Below, in pieces: positions 1 through 12,000 of a stretch of 64,000 nt of DNA. Every line of letters begins with the position of its first letter. The first letter of the stretch is position 1. Under the pieces are notes generated by a model. That model had not been told where the DNA came from. It made no database searches and saw only the letters and a program-made list of their open reading frames with translations. The translations under genes and the position numbers were made by a program. The stretch comes from Diphasiastrum complanatum (taxonomy: Eukaryota; Streptophyta; Lycopodiopsida; Lycopodiales; Lycopodiaceae), in NCBI GenBank assembly GCA_029204225.1, contig CM055101.1, positions 40,155,961 to 40,219,960 on the forward strand, written 5' to 3'.

Positions 1-81
1 GACTGGCCTCAGTTTGTTCAAGGATCTACAGGAGTCATAAATCTTGCTGGGCCACCTATCAGCACACGCTGGAATGCTGAG
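1..81 (+). CDS. GC1: GC1 exon A (5' end outside window)
   Basis: Frame 1 reads [20 protein letters not shown] followed by STRWNAE. It contains the NLAG motif that follows the nucleotide-binding strands in SDR39U1 proteins. The exon ends in GAG directly before a GTACAC donor (82-83), phase 0. The reading frame is open to position 1, so the exon probably begins upstream of the window. Confidence 0.9.
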
Positions 82-3000
82 GTACACCTCTTTTTCAAAT
101 ACACAATATGGTATGCAGTTAGGTTTTCATGTAATCTGTTGTGATTGTGACTGATGTTTCCACCCTGTTCTTTCTTTGAACCCTTGTTTAAATGACTGTA
201 TAGTTTCTTGGAGTGTAAAGAATGTTATAGGCTTTTCATAGAATTGCCTCTTGTCTATGCACTTTTTTGGGTTGTCATGAACCTTTATGTTCAAAGACAA
301 TTGACTGTGAAACCCTATTCTGCAATCAAAATTAGGTCGGTCAACAAGGAAGAGTCAATTATGTACATGCTAATTGGGCCCAAGAGACTTGAGGATAAGC
401 TTACATTTGAATTTGAAGAGTGAGAGAACAAATTTTCGCCAAAGATTCACGATAAGGGAGGCGACTTATGGAGCCTTCTAGTTTAGGGTTCTTAGTCACT
501 TTTGCACCTATATATAGAACTCATTCGGAAGAGTGAGGAACATAACATTCCGTGAGAGAAACAGGTGATCAATCTACCGACGCAAATCAATGTGGCTAAA
601 GATTGAGAAGGGCTTTTTAGCTTCAAGCGATCAATAAGCAGAGTCCTGGTGACTAGCTTGTTCAGCAGACCACTGCATGCGCTCTTTTTCATAGTGCTTC
701 ATCCAATTTAGGGGAGTGTTGGATACAATCAATTGCTAGACGTTTGTGGCCGGGTGGTGACTGAGTCTCTAGTCCTTTTATTGTGCTTCTGCATTTATAT
801 TTACCTCATTGTGGTGAACTAGTCAGGTAAGGACTTTTTGCCATAGGGATTCAACATCTATATCAGAGCTTATGATCCAGCCATCCTTTAGTTGAATCTG
901 ACAGTATGCAGATTATTAAGATGGATGGTCGTGGACTATTGAAAATTTTGTTTTCTCTATTCTTCATTGACTAAACAATATGCTTACATCTAAAGTATGG
1001 AAGCTCTACTCCCAAGAAACCAATTGGCTTGGCTGTAAAGCATTGGTGTTTGGCTGGGTAGGTGGTGTGTTATATTCCCACCTCCTTCAGATCAAGCTGT
1101 CGATTCACCACTACCCAGATAGCATCATTTCCTCTCTGCGTTTGAGGCAATCCAACTAAAAAATCCATTGAGATGCTATACCACCTCATAAAAGGATTTC
1201 CTAAGGATGTAACAATCCCCCAACTTTTAGCCATTCAGCTTTTGTAAGTTGACATTGTTTACATATAGTAACATAGGATCATTGTTGCCAGGGAACAGGA
1301 ATGTAATGCGAATATGACCCATGGGATGGGAACGTTTTCAAGAACTTGAGAACATGGGAATGCCACGTCATTATATATAAGTTTGAAAAAATTAGAAGAA
1401 TCTATAAGAATCTGAAAAATTCTAGAACAAACTTCCGTAGTGAGGGTTTGGAGGGGTAGGCACATCCGGATTCCATATCTGTGAGGGCAACATGATGGAG
1501 GTGGTTGCATAGCACATGGCTTGGACTTTGGAGGTAGCACGATGGAGGTACTCGGTAGCACGATATATGGGACAAGACGGGGCCCTTCACGATGGAGGCA
1601 ATAACCCTATTTTGGGGTCTAGCCCATCACCCCAATGGGCTGGAACCCAACAAATTTTTTTGTTATAAGGGAACGTGTTCCTAACCCAAGGAACATGCCT
1701 AGGAACGTTTGGGAATGTGTTTCCATTGCTACAAGAATGTTCCCGTGCGTTCCCAGGTGCCTGGCCTAGTGGGAACGACGTTCCCACATTGAACACGTTT
1801 TTGTGCATTCCCAGGTGCATGGCCTCGCGGTAACGGTGTTCCTGTGTTCCCAAAGGGTGGGAACACGTTCCTTGGTAACTATGCATAGGATTCCACAAAA
1901 GGTTTCATCTTTGGCCATTAGAAATCCTTACGAACTAAATCCATGTTCTCTGTGCACTCAAAATGTCCAGTACATGGCATATCATGGCATCATACGAGAT
2001 CATGTTTTTAACCCAGACATCATGAAGTACACAAACTTTTGCATTTTTGAGCAATATTCCATTTCGAATGGAAAAAAGACTACTTTTATCTTCTCATCAC
2101 TATATTGGGTGCCCTCAATCCCAGATTTTTCGATGTGCATAACTCCAAACTCAATTTCTAGAAAAATACGATTGAAGTATTTGTCTTCATGACAGAGTCC
2201 CACTAAATAAAAATTTGTAAAAAGTTAAGTGATAGAAAACTGGTTGACTTCACCAATTTGACGAAGAGCATCCGCAACACGATTTATAGAACCTTCTATA
2301 TATCAGATTTCTAAGTCAAATTCTTGCATAAGCTCAACCCATTGAGCTTTCCTACCTCTAAGATATGGTTGGTACTTTAAAGATCGATGATCCGTGCAGA
2401 TGAACAAATTTATTTCCATATAAATAGTGTTTCTAACTTTAAGGAGCATGGATCATAGCAAAGAGCTCCTTTTCTTAAGTTGCATACATCAACTATGAAT
2501 TGGAAAAAAATTTCCTTTCAAAGGAAACTGGCAGATCATCCTGTAGCGAAACGACTCTAATCACAAAATCACTAGCATTTATTATGATGACAAATGGTTT
2601 GTTGGGATTTGCAATTTGCAAAATAGGAGCAAAATTAGTTAGCTCTTTGAGTTTCTAAAAACCAAAAACTCTTTTCTAATTCATGATTCCACTTAATAGG
2701 AGGAAAAGTTTTGTTTTTCTTGATTTTCTTCTCTTTGTATTGTGGAGGGGTGCTGTAGTTTGAGCATAATCTTCTATATGCTTACAAAACCATACCATAA
2801 AACTCAAAAAACATTTTAACTGTCTTACAATGTTAGGTTGTGGCCGTTCTAGTACAATCTCTATCTTATCATAGTCAATCTCAATTACTCGAGAGGTGAT
2901 ATATGTACAAAATAAAGTGATTATTCAAAAGAAACTCACACGTAGACAACTTTGCATAAGGCCTCTCTTGCCTAAGAACTTTTAGAAAATATAAACATGC

Positions 3001-6000
3001 TTAAAAAGCACATCAACTGCCCTACTGTAACTAGGTCATCCAGAAACACCACTGCACATTTTGCCAGATACGGATGAAATCAATCATTCATCGTCTACTA
3101 GAAAGTTGCAAGTGCATTAGTTAACCCAAAAACTAGAAATTCACAATAGCCAAACCCAGTTTGAAACCTTGTTTTCAAATATCTTCGTTATGAATTTAGA
3201 TATGATGATACCCAATTTAGAGATCAATGGTAGAGAAGTACCTAGCTCCACCAGTACGATAAACTAATTCATCCATTCTTGGCAATAGTTACCTATTTTT
3301 GATGGTTGATTACAATGCATGCACATGCAAATGCCTCCATCCTTTTTATTTTTCAGAAGGACTGGGCAAATATGTCCTGTAATCTAGTAGTTTTTTATTT
3401 GCCTAGCAACCTCATCTTCTTCTTTCTAGTTACAAGCTAAGATTCACTAGCTATGCTAGAAAGCAGGACTTAAGCTAGAAAGCAAGAAGAGAGAATGCTT
3501 AAGGAGGCTAAAGAGGAGCAATCATCATCAACTGAATAAAGGAGTACAATGCTGCCCTCTATATACCCTCTCCCTGAATCAAATAGAGGATTCAAAAAAA
3601 GGGAGGGAATAGGATTTGGAGGGAAAATAGTGCGCCCTCCCAATAGGAGGACCCCCACTCCAAATCAACGTGACCAAGTCCTAAAAATATGACCAAATAG
3701 GGCCCAAGGCCAGTATATGAATAAAAAGGGCCCTTAGGCCTGCTTATGCATAATAACGAATAAAAGAATGGACGCGGCGAATGTAATGATCCAAGTCCAT
3801 AACCCTCCCTTGCAGAAAAACAAAGCCCTCCACCGGCTAGCAAGCATAATGACTATCTAAAACAATAATGTAAGCATGCTAAATACTGAAAAATCATGAA
3901 CTAATGGAAATACTGATGGAGAGGACATAAGTCGTCACAACAGATACCCCAAAAGTATCATAACTGTGTAAAGCAAGTACTACAACAAAACAAAAAAAGA
4001 ATAGTCATAGCTAGCCGTCGGCAATGACATCTATAGAGGAAAGAACTAAAGCCATGAGGGCTCGAGCCTGATCTGCCTAATGGTGTATGATAAAAGACAT
4101 CAATCTGGCTCTATAGGAAATGTGAGATTTTGAGGAGCATCATCCTCAATGGCAGCTCGTAAAAGACTAACATGAAATAGATCATAGGCTGGTGTAGAAT
4201 CAGGCAACTGTAACCGGTATGTAACAGGGTTGAGGCGATCCAAGATACAATAAGGCCCATAATAGCGTGGTGCAAGCTTCTTAGTAGAAGCGTGACCCTG
4301 AACAAAGTGATGACGTGCAAAGCGTAACCGGAGGTAAACCATATCACCAACCTGAAACTCAACATGACGGTGATGACGATCAACAGAAGTCTGATAGCGC
4401 TGCTGAACATGCTGTAAGTGAGTAGTAGCCCTAGCAATAAGCTCGCGAGCACCAGATAAAAAAGAGGCAATGGTAACTGGTGTATCATCAGGAGGAAGAG
4501 GCACTCCTGGCAAAAGTGGAGCATACCCATGAGCCAATAAGAAAGGTGAAACTCCAGTGCTGGTACTAACAGAGCTATACTCTGCCAAACATAAATGCTG
4601 ATTCCAATCCTTCCCTGAAGGAGAAACAAAATGTCGAAGACAATCCTCAAGGATCTGATTAAGGACCTCAGTCTGCCCATCAGCAGTAGAATGATAAGCA
4701 GTACCCATCAGAAGCTGAGGAAGAGGACCCATGGATCGAGCAGGAGGAGCAGCACCTGGTGTACTCTGAATGATAAGAAGAGCTGCACCCTGAGCCTTTG
4801 GCAGGCTACGCATAAACTGCTTCTCGGTAACCAACTGATAGTCACCCTGGGAATCAATACTAGAAAGTAATTGATGTCGACCAGCATGTGTAAAAGACAA
4901 TGTCTGTTGAGAAAGATCCACAACAACAATACCAAGTGAAGAAAACCAATCTGCACCAAGAATAATGTCATAGTGCTCCAGAGGAACAATATAGAAATCT
5001 GCCTGTCCAGAAAAGTCACCAATGCTATAGTCCAAGCCCTGAAACATTTGAGAGCTGATAAAAGAATGTGAGCTAGCAACCTTGACACTGAGAGACTGTG
5101 TAGCAAAAATAGGTGTAGCACAAATCCTGGTGGAAATGTAACTGTTAAGAAATGAATGTGTACTGCCAGTATCCACCAAAGCAATATACTCTCGCCCCAA
5201 AATGCAGATACATAACCGAATAGAATGAGGACCAGGACGCCCACCATCCCAAGTAGCATAAGCAAGCTGTGCATGGCAAGCGGCGGAAGCAGGATTATCA
5301 GGAAGCGGGTCAGCCGGCTCATCAACAGTATGTGGATCAGGAGTATCAAGAATCATCAGGAGCAAGAGCCTCATGGTCAAAAACAGCGGTAGGAGGACCA
5401 GGAGGAACGGTAGTAGAAGAAGCCAAAGTAGGAGAAGCAGTGGAATGAGAGAGAGAAAAACGAGAAGAAGTAAAACGTGAAATAAGCTCTGTAGGATGAA
5501 GATCAGTAAAAAGGTAGGAAAGCTCAGTAAACTGATCAATATAAGCAGTCAAATCACTAGTATGGCGAAGGCTACGAAACAGATCACGTTGGCGAACCAA
5601 CCACTGTGGGTCAATCGTAGCCATACGAAGATCATGACGAAAAGTAGGCCATATATGTAACCCCTCACGAGTAGGCTCAAAGCGATAGACACGCCACCAA
5701 GTCTGAGCTCGACCATCTAAACGTAATGCAGCCAGCTGCACTTTCTGGGTGTCAGTCTTGGGATACATAAGAAAATAGGTCTCTAATTTAGAGAACCAAT
5801 TTTTCAAGATATTCCCGTCAGACGAACCCGAATAAGTAGTAAGCTGGATGCGATCACGAAAATCACGAGCAATATGGGGCTCAGGATTACCTGAAAACGT
5901 AGAAGGAAATCCTGGTGGTGCGGAGGGAAATCCAGGTGGTGGTACAGAAGACCCATAAGGACTAGCACTATATGAAGGGAGACCCAATGTACTACCAAAA

Positions 6001-9000
6001 TCACCTCCTGAAGATGGAGATGGAGCAGGAGCAGGCGTACTCAAAATAGGAAATAAAGGTGCTTTACCAGGACGATGAAGAATGTCTGGGGGGGTGATAT
6101 CCCCTCGTGGTAGGATAGTCTCAAGGCTAGAAAGAACACGATCAATACGACTCTCAAGATGATCCATGTGGACATCAATATGTGTAAAACGATCATCTAA
6201 GGAGCTCTGCGGTGGGTCTTCTGATGAAGAAGTCACCATAGGGAGGGACTAAGGAAGAGACAAAACCTGAGGGAGAGGACGTTTGTCGTCACCCCAACTT
6301 AGTCTAACTTCCAAAATCACCAAGAATGGCACAGAAACAGCCAATCAAGATGGATAATAATTAGAAAATAAGGGGCTGAGAAAGTAGAATAATGGACAGC
6401 AAATGTGCAAGGCCAATAAGTAGAAGGGTTCTAACAAAATGGAAAAAGGAAGGAGGAGGGTGTGAGGCAGCCAAATGACAAATACGAGAGGGAAATAGGG
6501 GGCTGGAAAAAAAGCAGCATGTGAACAAAAAGAGAGCAAGTAGGTGCAAAAAGGAAGTGCAAATGGGCGCAAGCAATACCTGGGTGGGTGCTGATCCGTC
6601 GTCCAATCAGTAGTGCCAACAAAGAGAGGTAAAAGCTGAAGATATGACTAAATAGATGCGCCAACCAGCCACCAATAAGATGAGGCCGAGGCTGTACACC
6701 AATCGGAAAAGCCGGTGTAACATGACGAGGTGGTCCAGGGAGGTGACGTGCAGGTGTAGGTGGTGGAATGTGGTGGGCAGCTGTATAAGTGGATGCAGCA
6801 ACTGGAGTGGGTGGCTGAGCAAGAGGTACCGTATGTGTCCGCGCTATATGCCTGGGAGCTGCATGAGTAGGAGCCATACGAGTGGCAGCTGTATGTGTAC
6901 CAGCAATTGATGGTGCCGGATGTGGCTGAGTACGTGCATGTGGTGAGAGCCACCCTATATCATCAATGTCATCCTCACCATCTCCATATCGAAGGAGGTC
7001 TGACATGGTCCTTTGGCAAACATGGCGGGTCTGATCTGCATCATCATCAACATAAACATCTACAGGGGCCTGTGAATCTTGCACACCATCAATCCCTCCC
7101 ACTGTGGCACAAGCATCTCCAGCCTCTGCTGTATCCCCTGCAAAAGCATCATGTGCCATATGGTCAGCATCCCCAACATGTGCTGCATCCACTGTCTCTC
7201 TCTCATGCTGTATATCCTCTGTTAGTGGATCGGGTCGATACACATCCTGCTCTGGTAGAGGTGGCTCATACATTCCTGCCATCATCCTCTGTAATCGATC
7301 ATCCTCCAGGCCATAGCCTAGGTCTGCCTCATACTTTGCCTCAAACTCTACCTCAAGCTCTGCCTCAGCCATGGTCTCCAATCCTGGAGCAGGAATACCC
7401 AAATCATCATCATCATCATCCTCATCCTCCTCATCAGCACCCATGCCCATACCTGTCCCCTGGCCAGCACCTGTATCCTGATCATGACCCACTCTGTCCA
7501 TCAATAACCGTCTAACTCGCAACATCTCTGTCTCTGTCTCTGCTGCAATGTGTGCCCTCGGCATGGGCGTGGTGGAATCAGTGGGATCATCAACGCCTAG
7601 TAAACAATCTGAGGGCAACACCTCTAGAGGGTCCACAATAGATGCAAGTCTGTCACTCAACCTTGCATTGGTGTTGCAAAAAACCAGCCGTGTCATCCGT
7701 GCAATAGAAAGGCGATTACGCCTTTTCGTGTGGATCAAAGAAAATGTGCTCCAGTTGCGCTCGCATACATTGGAGGAACAATCCTATTGACAATCATAAA
7801 ATTCAAAAAAGCGCATTAGTTAATTCCATCCATTTAACACCCATCTTTAATCTCATAGAATTTGGTGGGTAAAAAAAATACCTGTGATAGCACTCGCAAG
7901 GCCAGCTTTTGTAGAGCTGGGCATGCAGAACCATAGAGGTTCCACCAAGTCACCGCTCTCTCCCGTCTGCTGGGATTCAGCGTCGCGTGATGACCAAACA
8001 CACCAACCTGCCTCTTGAAGGCAATGTACTGTGTCTCAACAGCATCTATGTCAGTGAAGTGTCTGGCGGCTCCATCTAAATATCTCAACCAATCCAAACC
8101 TAGCTCCTTGTCTGATGCCTGCCGCTCAGATAGCCACATGGGGTGCAACAGGTGGGCAACAGAGTGAATCGGCCTATGGAACCAATTCCACCTGCACTCC
8201 CAGATGTCCCGCAACACCACCATCCTGTTTCACATAGATAATGACATGTCAACGAATAAATCCGAAGATGCGAAGATGAGAGCAAACGTATTTCAATTAC
8301 AATAGACAGATTCCAAAACAACATATAACTGAAATGACCATGGAGTACCATACCTGTCCTCGGAGAAAAAAATGCTACTTTAGCAGCTGTCCAATCATGT
8401 TCATGAACTCGTAGATAAGGCCCATAGTGTTGCCCTCACTATCAACTAACCTTAGAACATGGTAGAACGGACTTATCACAGATGTAATGCTCTCAGCCTG
8501 ACGCCAAAATCATCGTCAAATACAATCCTCAAAAATTTCAAACCATCAGGCCTACTAGAGAAAGGCAGCTCCCTAAATGCAGCACTAGTGGCCATGTGTT
8601 TGAGTTCATGTCTGACTCTAATAAGCCTATGCATGACAATCAGGTCGAATGCAAAACGTGTGGGAGCTGGTTTCTTCAGATCAAGTGAACTGAAGGTGCG
8701 GAATAGGGCGAGGGCACGCCTCTTCCAGGTGATAAATGTCACCACGGCAAGTGCCATATCAGCTTTCGTGCGGACCCAGGGCAAGCGGCCAATATCCCCC
8801 AGTATAAGATCAATGCTATGTGCAGCACAGGGGTTCCATACAATTGCAGGGTACTGCTGCTGTAGCAAGTGAGACATGTTCACGCAATTACTTGCGTTGT
8901 CGGTGACAACCTGCACTACGTTGGCAGGGCCAACCTCCTCTATAACCTCACTGATGATATCGAACGTAAACTGTTCGTCAATGACCCCACCACCTCTACT

Positions 9001-12000
9001 AGCATCAATGGCCCGATAAAACATAGTGCCCATGCAGCAGGACACTAGTATGTTGATCATTGGCCGACGACCAGCCATCAGACATGATCGAGCGCCCATA
9101 ACTCCCCCAGGCCTTCCTAAGAGGCATCATCTGTGTGGTGAGCTCCTCCACCCTGGACGTAAGGTAGGTGATACGAACAGCCTCAGCCACAAGAGTGGCC
9201 TGAAGCGTGGACCTGCAGCAGCAACTGCAGCTATAGCCCTCTTTAAGGGCTCTGTGTCAGAAATGGCAAATGGTAGGTTCAGTTCATAGATCATGTTTGC
9301 CACAGCCTGCTGGGCCTCTGGCGCAAGATGGGGCTGGAAAGACTCCCCCATGGACTGCTGTCTATACTGGGAGCTGCGAGACGATCTACTGGAAGATGCC
9401 CTAGTGCAGTAAGCACCCCTACGAGGAGCAGGAGGAGGTATGTCAGTGGCAGGGGGGTGCCGAGGCGGGAGGGGGGGGGCGGGGGAAACTGGGCCTGAGG
9501 TGGCTGAGGGGGCTGCTGCGGCTGCGGGGGATGCTGGGGCTGCAGAGATGGTGGCGAAGAAGCTCCAGAAGAACCAGCCTCACCATGCTGTCTATCATCA
9601 CCGTCCTCATCATCAGAGTCCAAATCATCCTGATGTGTGGGGAAAGTGGATGGTATGTCCTGGGTGTCGTGTGAGAGACCATCTGCTGCCGACTCAGAGC
9701 GAAGAAAGCGGAATGTCTGCACTGGGCGAGTCATCTGAGTGACTGCAGGAGGACGCTGTGGAAATGCATCGACTGGAATAGATGTAGCAGGAGGAGGGGC
9801 GGGACGTGTTGCAGTGGGTTGTGGTGGTGCGGTGGGCTGAGGAACAAGTGGTGGATGTGCATCAGGCTGAGGACCTATTTGCATGAGGGAATGTCAAAAA
9901 ACCTGATTTTTGAGCAAAAAAACAACCCTGCAACTAAACCTTGATTTTCTCTCTCTACAGAGGCCGCTACAGTCTCTCTCTACCCTGCCCTCTTCTCTCT
10001 CATCAATCTGAGCAGCCCTCTCTCTGAAACCAATGCGCCCTCTCTCTCAACCTCTACCTGCAAAAATGAGAATTGAGGGTCAAAAAACGAGCTATGAGGG
10101 GTTTTGGGGGGGGGTGGGGGGGATTAGGATATTAATTAATCAATTAATTGATTAATTAATTTTTTAGGTGAACCGTACCACGGTTCAAGGAACCGTGGTA
10201 CGGTTCCTGCCATGGTTCCCAGAACCCACGGTTCTGGGAACCGTGGGTTCTATGACTACAAGATACACAATCTGAATTAAAGAAAAAAAAAAATCTATTT
10301 CTTCCATACTAGAAACCCAAAATTTTGTATCCACCCTAGCAGCCAGTCTAACCATATACCAATATTCACTTGCTACAATGGATACCTTCAGTCTCTCCAC
10401 CAAATTGTGAGGAGAACCCATATCTAGTAAAACTTAACTATAGTACCCAAAATCTTTCAAATAGTCCGTTTTCCAAAAGAAACCATACTGAAAGAACACT
10501 CAGAATGACAAGTAATAATCAAAATAATTTCAACAGAAGAGATTTCACCTCCAAGTATGTTTTTAAGCATCGCCATTGCTGACTTTTTCTTTTGATTCGG
10601 GGAATTCCTCATAATGTGACCTAGCATTTGATAGAAAAAGCATAAATTTTCTTTTCAAGCCTTTGTTTGAGCAAGAATTTTATTGTTCTTATTGGTCATC
10701 TGATCCAACTCATCAAAAAACTGCTTGCATCGGAAGGTTTCTTTTTTCATTTTTCTTTCTTCCCCTTAAAAGGGATCTGCTGCTTCCAAGAGGCCACAAC
10801 CGTGATGTCAAAAATTTGCACAATCCAGATCACTTCCTCTAGTGTGCCGATAAATTCCACGGACATTCATTTTGATTTTCATCCAGGAGTCTCATGATGA
10901 ATTGCCACCTTACCAAAGTTATATCAATAGTCGGGACGGAAACCTGCTAATATGATTCATAAATTCTTGAACATAACTCTCAAAACCTTTTGATGCACCC
11001 CATATGACAAGACATCAACTTCTAGTAGTTTATGGAGTCGTCTGGAACTACAAAAGCTTTACGGAACGCCTCTTGAAACTCAAACTAGCTGCTCGACTTA
11101 GTCGAGATCTCACCACCACAAAAAAGCCTATCCTTCCAAAAAATGAACCACTATTGCAATCTTACAGTCATGTGCTGTTGCGTGGAAATCAAAATATCCT
11201 GACCAGCCATTCGATCAATTGTCAACCGTCTCATTGCCTGCAACTGTTGGTACAACCATTGAATCTGAGGATCACATTTTTTATTATGTGCTTCATGCTG
11301 CATAACAACTTGATGTAGTTGTTGGACTAATTGAATACTCCAGAACAACCTCACCAACTTGTATGTCTTCCACCACTACCTTGAAACAAAAAGGCTTACA
11401 TGAGAAAAATGAATCAAAAATCTACTTCTTGTACAATTAAAACACCTATAAGTTCTAGTTTAGTCTGTCTATTAACTCAAATTACAATAATTGTATATCA
11501 TTCATGATCTATCATCTAACAAAAATCAACGGCCTAAGCATGCACTATATCACTACAATTGATAATATTACATGCAACCAACATAACTACAATTTAACCT
11601 ACAGAGTTTCACAAAAACTGACAGCTCGCAAGCCTTTCTCAAATAAAAAGCGCTCAAGTATATGCATGTGCTCATCACCTAGTGATGAAAAAAAACAATG
11701 TTATATTATCGAGTATACTTTATTTTGTCTTCAATCGCACAAAAAGGAAGCAAAATTTAGAGCATATATTATAACAACTAGAAGTCATCAAAGCAACGTT
11801 AGAACTCTACGTAACTATACATGCCAATTTGCCCACAAACAGTTGGTCCATACACAAAATTTGGTGGTCAACAACTTAGTTAGTAAGAATGAACTGACAA
11901 CTTCTTCCGTGCAAATTTTAAGTAAAAAATATGTCAGAAATTGGTAAAGATTCATTCTCATAGACCACAAAGCAATTGCTACTAAAAGCGTACACATGGG

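Noticed and set aside
208-423. 71-codon open frame containing an IKIRSVNK string, considered as the missing GC1 exon
   Set aside because: Lacks correct splice borders and only vaguely resembles the family. The 45 bp exon at 13201-13245 fits in sequence, borders and phase.
6895-7515. 206-codon + strand frame rich in His, Pro and Gln
   Set aside because: Antisense shadow of the acidic/low-complexity hAT tail on the minus strand; the His/Pro runs are complements of the D/E and GAT-repeat codons.
9440-9742. Gly/Ala-rich 100-codon + strand frame
   Set aside because: Reverse shadow of the Pro/Gln-rich transposase linker; no independent support.
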